Positions 61,751 through 64,000 of a DNA stretch of 64,000 nucleotides are shown in pieces. Source of the DNA: Bacillus sp. ISL-34. Lineage in GTDB: Bacteria > Bacillota > Bacilli > Bacillales > DSM-1321. Where the stretch lies: positions 117,957-181,956 of the forward strand of contig NZ_JAGGQJ010000013.1 of the NCBI RefSeq assembly GCF_018613325.1, written 5' to 3'. The notes beneath the pieces were generated by a model, which had not been told where the DNA came from, searched no databases, and saw only the letters and a program-made list of their open reading frames with translations. Within the stretch, counting starts at the first letter, position 1. Each line of letters begins with the position of its first letter. The position numbers and the translations under genes are program-made.

Positions 61751-63423
61751 TATTTATCAATTCCTTTATCAAGCATCGGGATATTAATACCTCTTTCACG
61801 GGCTGTTTCCTCTGCCAGTTCATACCCTGCATCAACATGACGCACTACACCCATCCCAGGGTCAGTTGTCAACACTCGCTCAATCCTGGCTGCTGCTTCT
61901 TTTGTGCCGTCTGCCACAATTACAACGCCTGCATGCATGGAGTAACCCATTCCTACGCCGCCGCCATGATGTACGGAAACCCAGGTTGCACCGCCCACTG
62001 CATTCACCATTGCATTTAAGATCGGCCAGTCGGCCACTACATCGGAACCATCCTTCATGGCTTCCGTTTCACGATTCGGCGAAGCGACAGAGCCAGAATC
62101 CAAATGGTCACGCCCAATCACGATCGGGGCCTTCAATTCACCGCTTGCAACCATATCATTGAGGATTTTACCAAAGCGGGCGCGCTCCCCATAACCAAGC
62201 CAGCATATGCGGGAAGGCAGACCTTGGAATTGGATTTTGTCTTGAGCCATTCTAATCCAGTTACATAAATGTTCATTATCAGCGAATTCGCGTAAAATGG
62301 CTTGGTCTGTTTTATAAATATCTTCAGGATCACCAGATAAAGCGACCCAGCGGAATGGACCTTTTCCTTCACAAAATTGTGGACGGATATACGCTGGAAC
62401 GAAGCCAGGGAAGTCAAAAGCATTCTCTACGCCTTCATCTTTCGCAACCTGACGGATATTATTGCCATAGTCAAACGTCACGGCTCCTTTTTCCATCATT
62501 TCAAGCATCGCTCTTACATGTTTGGCCATTGAGGCTTTAGAGAGTTTAATATACTCTTCTGGATTTGCATTCCGTAATTCTGCAGCCTCCACCATTGACA
62601 GGCCTGAAGGAGTATATCCATTTAGCGGATCATGGGCCGAAGTCTGATCCGTCAAGACATCAGGAATGAAGTTCCTTGCGATCATTTCCGGAAGAATATC
62701 TGAAGCATTCCCAATCAAACCAATCGATAATGCTTTCCCTGCAAGTTTAGCTTCATTGGCTAAACGAATGGCTTCATCCAATGAATCCGTTTTCACATCG
62801 GTATAACGAGTCTCGATCCTCCTGTCAATTCTTGTCTCATCTACATCGATCCCGATACAGACACCGCCGTTCATCGTAACTGCCAGTGGCTGTGCCCCTC
62901 CCATTCCGCCTAAACCTGCCGTTAGAGTAATGGTGCCTTTTAACGAGTTATTGAAATGTTGTTTTGCAAGCTCGGCAAAGGTCTCGTATGTACCCTGTAC
63001 GATTCCTTGAGATCCAATATATATCCAGCTGCCTGCTGTCATCTGCCCATACATCATCAATCCCTTTTTATCAAGTTCATGGAATGTTTCCCAGTTCGCG
63101 TATGCAGGGACGATATTTGAATTTGCAAGCAGGACACGCGGTGCATCCGAATGCGTTTTAAAAATGGCTACCGGTTTCCCTGATTGGACAAGTAAAGTTT
63201 CATCTTCTTCAAGCTCTTTTAGTGATTTGACGATTGCATCAAAGCATTCCCAGTTACGAGCTGCTTTCCCAATCCCTCCGTATACCACCAAATCTTCTGG
63301 ACGTTCAGCAACTTCAGGATCCAAATTATTCATAAGCATTCTAAGCACTGCCTCTTGTTGCCATCCTTTAGTATGCAATTCTGTTCCAGTATAACGGATA
63401 ACCTTGTTTGTAATCGTGTTCAT
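61750..63423 (-). CDS. hutU: Urocanate hydratase HutU
   Basis: The 557-residue enzyme hydrates urocanate using tightly bound NAD+. It is very like the classical urocanases along its length: [66 protein letters not shown] and [20 protein letters not shown]. The ATG at 63423 is 9 bases from AAGGGGG and is preferred over the one at 63429, which is only 3 bases away. It is the first gene of hutU-hutI; hutH and hutP, which precede it in B. subtilis, are absent here. Confidence 0.93.
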   Translation of the reverse strand: MNTITNKVIRYTGTELHTKGWQQEAVLRMLMNNLDPEVAERPEDLVVYGGIGKAARNWECFDAIVKSLKELEEDETLLVQSGKPVAIFKTHSDAPRVLLANSNIVPAYANWETFHELDKKGLMMYGQMTAGSWIYIGSQGIVQGTYETFAELAKQHFNNSLKGTITLTAGLGGMGGAQPLAVTMNGGVCIGIDVDETRIDRRIETRYTDVKTDSLDEAIRLANEAKLAGKALSIGLIGNASDILPEMIARNFIPDVLTDQTSAHDPLNGYTPSGLSMVEAAELRNANPEEYIKLSKASMAKHVRAMLEMMEKGAVTFDYGNNIRQVAKDEGVENAFDFPGFVPAYIRPQFCEGKGPFRWVALSGDPEDIYKTDQAILREFADNEHLCNWIRMAQDKIQFQGLPSRICWLGYGERARFGKILNDMVASGELKAPIVIGRDHLDSGSVASPNRETEAMKDGSDVVADWPILNAMVNAVGGATWVSVHHGGGVGMGYSMHAGVVIVADGTKEAAARIERVLTTDPGMGVVRHVDAGYELAEETARERGINIPMLDKGIDK

Positions 63424-63583
63424 TTTCATTTCCCCCTTGTTATGTTATATATTCATTCTATAAGAAAAATTCAGAATAATTAATTATAGTTTAATGATTA
63501 TTTTATAATTTATTTTAAGTTTTTGTAGTTAACTTTATTTTTTTATGAATAATTTCATTAATTACATTGTTATGAAATAAATA
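63424..63583. other. Promoter region of hutU-hutI
   Basis: About 160 very AT-rich bases that should contain the promoter of hutUI. No cre match or HutP-type leader was recognised. Confidence 0.4.
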
Positions 63584-63615
63584 AAAAGGACGATTCATTT
63601 ATTGAATCGTCCTTT
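63584..63615. terminator. Hairpin with 13-bp arms
   Basis: AAAGGACGATTCA pairs with TGAATCGTCCTTT around a 5-6-base loop. On the minus strand TTTATTTATTT follows, so it would stop transcription coming from the right. Confidence 0.65.
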
Positions 63616-63616
63616 C

Positions 63617-63667
63617 AGACTGTAGACAAACTCGATGAAAATCGAGTTTGTCTACAGTCTTTTTATG
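63617..63667 (+). terminator. Perfect 20-bp-arm hairpin with T-run
   Basis: The arm AGACTGTAGACAAACTCGAT and its complement flank a GAAA tetraloop and are followed by TTTTATGG. CTACAGTCTTTTT of the right arm is repeated at 63842-63854, on the other side of the GC-rich repeat. Confidence 0.8.
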
Positions 63668-63680
63668 GCTTTTACAATTT

Positions 63681-63810
63681 GAACGTTGATTTCCACTCCA
63701 GGCACTCGCTTTCCGCGGGCGGTCCGGGAGCCTCCTCGGCTTGTGCCTGCGGGGTCTCCCTAGACGCGCTTTTCCCGCAGGAGTCTCGCACCTTTCGCTC
63801 CAATCAACTC
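63681..63810. repeat. GC-rich interspersed repeat typical of Bacillaceae genomes
   Basis: A sharply GC-rich block in AT-rich surroundings, beginning CACTCCAGGCACTCGC, with CCGCGGGCGGTCCGGGAGCC and CCCGCAGGAGTCTCGCACC further on. I recognise this type of sequence as a short multicopy element common between genes in Bacillus-like genomes. It encodes no protein. It is flanked by direct copies of TTGYCTACAGTCTTTTT (63648 and 63838). Confidence 0.65.
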
Positions 63811-63893
63811 TGTTATAAAATTTAGATAGAACCTCTTTTGCCTACAGTCTTTTTTGTTTTAAAATGGAAGTATTAAAACTTGAGGTGATGAGG

Positions 63894-64000
63894 ATGCTTT
63901 CTAAACATGATTCTATTCAGCGAGATCAACTTGAAATGATTACTTTAGATCAATTGGTGCCAGCGAACCATTTGGTTCCTAAAAATGAGGCTGCCAATGA
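63894..64000 (+). mobile_element. IS1182-family transposase, N-terminal fragment at window edge
   Basis: An ORF opens at the ATG at 63894, with GAGGTGATGAGG before it, and runs off the window. The 35 visible residues begin MLSKHDSIQRDQLEMITLDQ and continue LVPANHLVPK, the start of IS1182-type DDE transposases. Whether the element is intact cannot be seen. Confidence 0.75.

Noticed and set aside
61750..63423. Thiourocanate hydratase instead of HutU
   Set aside because: The sequence follows classical urocanases closely along its whole length and is coupled to hutI, so ordinary urocanate hydratase is the better call.

Overview
The window looks like chromosomal DNA of an AT-rich, Gram-positive, spore-former-type bacterium of the family Bacillaceae, probably Peribacillus-like. 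The genus is a guess; the family is better supported. Reasons are AGGAGG-type ribosome binding sites before most genes, some TTG/GTG starts, hairpin-plus-T-run terminators, lipoprotein signals, the Bacillus-type cbiW-cbiH60-cbiX order, the Bacillus ycsF-ycsG-ycsI-kipI-kipA-kipR gene order, a YozQ-like protein and matches to the Bacillus cre consensus. Most genes are on the minus strand in short metabolic operons, each with its own regulator. No rRNA, tRNA, CRISPR array or prophage was seen.

Layout. (1) 1-5.8 kb: an anaerobic-type cobalamin operon (cbiW, cbiH60, cbiX; minus) diverges from a cobalt ECF-type transporter (cbiMNQO; plus). Each side has its own cobalamin riboswitch and terminator. 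A 17-codon ORF lies between the minus-strand riboswitch and its terminator. (2) 5.9-7.8 kb: a YozQ-like protein and an AGCS amino acid:sodium symporter. (3) 8.1-14.2 kb: a tightly overlapping six-gene operon behind a TPP riboswitch. It contains LuxE-like and LuxC-like proteins, an ABC importer and an SDR, and is one of the two most interesting loci. (4) 14.5-19.7 kb: a degU-like remnant, an Nramp-superfamily transporter lacking the metal-site motifs, thiolase and 3-oxoacid CoA-transferase genes, and a divergent PcaR-like IclR regulator. (5) 19.9-28.6 kb: acyl-CoA ligase, acyl-CoA dehydrogenase, two LysR regulators, an MFS transporter and a secreted alkylsulfatase. (6) 28.8-31.9 kb: a two-subunit chromate transporter and an NhaC-type transporter behind a SAM riboswitch. 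(7) 32.2-41.4 kb: a SRAP protein, HutG with a divergent LysR regulator, gamma-glutamyltransferase and a TRAP-TAXI transporter. (8) 41.8-49.5 kb: an aromatic-catabolism-like group (ferredoxin reductase, ferredoxin, hydrolase, dihydrodiol-dehydrogenase-like SDR, MFS) with three shared palindromes, and a diaminopentanoate-dehydrogenase-like enzyme. (9) 49.7-55.3 kb: the 5-oxoprolinase operon pxpA-ycsG-ycsI-pxpB-pxpC-kipR. (10) 55.5-63.4 kb: a sarcosine/N-methyltryptophan-oxidase-like flavoprotein, a histidine-ammonia-lyase homologue that lacks the MIO triad, an MFS transporter, and hutI-hutU. (11) 63.6-64 kb: a long hairpin, a GC-rich interspersed repeat and the start of an IS1182-type transposase.

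How the genes fit together. Much of the right half feeds glutamate: HutU-HutI-HutG degrade urocanate, PxpABC open 5-oxoproline, and Ggt probably frees glutamate outside the cell next to a TRAP-TAXI importer. The canonical MIO-dependent histidine ammonia-lyase is not in the window. In its place is a homologue whose Ala-Ser-Gly triad is deleted, which suggests a substrate with a better leaving group than ammonia, for example a trimethylated histidine (hercynine or ergothioneine). The TPP-riboswitch operon has the parts to import a thiamine-related acid and reduce it through acyl-AMP, thioester and aldehyde to an alcohol. Both functional proposals are inferences from the sequence and have not been tested.
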